A stretch of 64,000 nucleotides of DNA. Origin: Setaria digitata (lineage: Eukaryota > Nematoda > Chromadorea > Rhabditida > Setariidae). Under the pieces are notes generated by a model. The model saw nothing but the letters and a program-made list of their open reading frames with translations. It had not been told where the DNA came from and did no database searches. This document shows positions 62,701 through 64,000 of this stretch, piece after piece. Made by a program: the position numbers and the translations under genes. The stretch spans positions 62,001-126,000 of the forward strand of contig RCAB01000021.1 of the NCBI GenBank assembly GCA_003640385.1, in the 5' to 3' direction. How positions within the stretch are numbered: the stretch's first letter is position 1; every line of letters begins with the position of its first letter.

Positions 62701-63496
62701 ATGTTAAAGCACCTAGACTGCGCCTGTTATCAACGTAATGGATCTCTCGTCGTCAATATTGCATCCTACGTAATTAGGTTTCAAGCATCTTTCCCTCGCC
62801 CATTCAATTTCCTCGTTCTTCAGCGCTAAATACTTGATACTGTCGTGAGAATAAATCAGTGTTTCAATTAATTGTATAATTTGATATGCATTTAAAAAAT
62901 TTGAAAAAAGTAGTTCACATTATATTAAAGTGATAATAATACGAGTGGATTTCACATACAAAGCGTAAAATGCGGAATTTTAGCAATCCTGTTTAATGAA
63001 AAATTTGAAAAATGAACGAAACATTATCTGCAACTGTTTCTTTGCTTTTTCCTCCTCCCTGTATTAAGATAACTAAAAATTAGACAAGGAGGTTTTTGCC
63101 TGTTAAATATTTATTATAATCACATTTTATTTATTTTCATTCTTATCAGAGCTATTTTTTTCTCCTTCAACTTCATCATCACCCATTTTTCTATAATTTT
63201 CTTAGCTATTTCATTTAATGATGCCTTATCAGTATAATACTTGATAAGAAATCAAAAAAATGGACAACCTCTGGATATATGCTTCCAATTGAGCAGCATT
63301 GTCATCTGTAGCCTGTAGATGTATATCCAAGAAACCCGTTAAAGTATAATTCGATTGAAAATTTTTGACACCTTCATAAGGCACCGGATGCTCCGCTCTA
63401 CATTCTGGACATTTCAATACCCGATGAACTACATCTACACAGTTATCCAAACATGGTAAGCAGAATGTGTGATGGCACGGTAGCAGTTTTGGTTGC
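56773..63496 (-). CDS. nhl-1: TRIM-NHL protein nhl-1, 5'-incomplete
   Basis: Minus-strand exons in transcript order: 63496-63269, 62468-62327, 61899-61804, 61576-61426, 61103-60991, 60411-58192, 57691-57431 and 56961-56773. All junctions keep phase, giving about 1133 residues plus missing N-terminal sequence. The first visible exon enters inside the RING finger (PKLLPCHHTFCLPCLDNC, then CPECRAEHPVPYEGV), so the first Cys pair lies in an exon beyond 64000. Next come a B-box-like zinc motif (CKVCDEKAVLDICAHCEKRV), a coiled coil over three exons, a long Ser/Thr/Asn-rich segment in one 2220-bp exon, and six NHL repeats (for example WPRGLAVLGGNEFAVCDSSN and ADSGNNRVQIF) ending HRIQLF. The RING and B-box agree with C. 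elegans NHL-1, a presumed E3 ubiquitin ligase. The missing filamin domain separates it from TRIM2/3/71. In-frame sequence upstream of 60411 is intron read-through, not exon. Confidence 0.92.
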
Positions 63497-64000
63497 CTAC
63501 AATACTTTTTATCGTTTAATAACAACTTCACTTTTGGGCCTCTTTGGCCACTCGCAATATTACTAGCTAAATTTTTTGTAAATTTCTGGCTACATTGTCA
63601 AGAACATATTTGTGATTTTTTATTGCATAAATTCAAAATTTATTTCCTCAGCTTTGAAAAAAATTGAAGTTACAGATACGAGAGAAGGATGAATCAGCAT
63701 TCTCTCTGATCATATATCTTTCTGTGATCGATTACGTTTTTTGCAAACAGTGCTTCTTGCCTTGCAAGAATGCTTCCGATCGTTCCTTTCCAAAAAAAAT
63801 GCTTCAGAAAAGAGGCACTCTGAAGTGATGTAACGAGTATAAGAGAAAAGAAAAGGAGCAGATTAGTTGACGAGCAGATGGGATCGAACTACTCACCAAC
63901 TGTCTCACTTCTGGCTTCTAGAAGGCAGTGGTGAATCTGATTATAGATTTTTTAGCGGAGACAGGTGAATCTGGAAATGCCTGTTGCTGAAGTTTTAGAA
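63497..64000. other. 5' intron of nhl-1 running off the window
   Basis: The minus strand beyond the TATTGTAG acceptor at 63497-63504 has no Cys-x2-Cys exon that could supply the first half of the RING. The stretch is therefore read as intron, with the preceding exon outside the window. Confidence 0.6.

Overview
The window is nuclear DNA from a nematode, most likely an AT-rich clade III (filarial/spirurid-type) species. Genes are split into many short exons by introns of mostly 50-900 bp with TTTCAG/TTTTAG acceptors. Several start codons sit within about 20 bases of an acceptor-like site with no upstream exon, as expected for spliced-leader trans-splicing. The best family matches are C. elegans-type genes. 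The species call is inference. I rebuilt the exon chains by hand, matching reading phase across each junction and checking against family alignments known to me. Junctions I could not settle are flagged.

Left part (1-21.7 kb): an intact 71-codon TFIIH subunit gene (GTF2H5/TFB5 type, minus strand, 1326-1541); a 22-exon M16-family zinc metalloprotease of the YOL098C/C05D11.1 type (plus, 3186-11507); and a 16-exon TRIM-NHL gene of the Brat/NCL-1 type (plus, 13238-21656). A strongly T-rich 5.6-kb stretch with no recognisable gene follows (21657-27281).

Middle part (27.3-44.2 kb): three plus-strand genes in a row, encoding origin recognition complex subunit 4 (27282-31169), the tRNA adenosine deaminase subunit ADAT3 (32930-35082), and the adenylation/carrier/quinoprotein-repeat enzyme AASDH (35690-44193).

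Right part (45.7-64 kb): an ETS-domain transcription factor of the ELF/E74 group (plus, 45654-54721, with a 5.5-kb intron) converges on a second TRIM-NHL gene, an nhl-1 orthologue (minus, 56773-63496), whose first exon(s) lie beyond the right edge.

These are mostly single-copy housekeeping or regulatory genes and do not form one pathway. ORC4 (replication licensing), GTF2H5 (transcription/repair) and ADAT3 (tRNA wobble editing) are core functions. The two TRIM-NHL proteins are expected to be post-transcriptional or ubiquitin-pathway regulators. I found no CRISPR array, no intact transposon, and no rRNA or tRNA gene. The most unusual signals are an apparent GC-AG intron in the protease gene, loss of canonical ATPase residues in ORC4, short perfect hairpins with 14-15-nt loops (one intergenic, two in neighbouring AASDH introns), a 22-bp palindrome inside a poly-alanine codon run, and two TRIM-NHL genes in one 50-kb interval.
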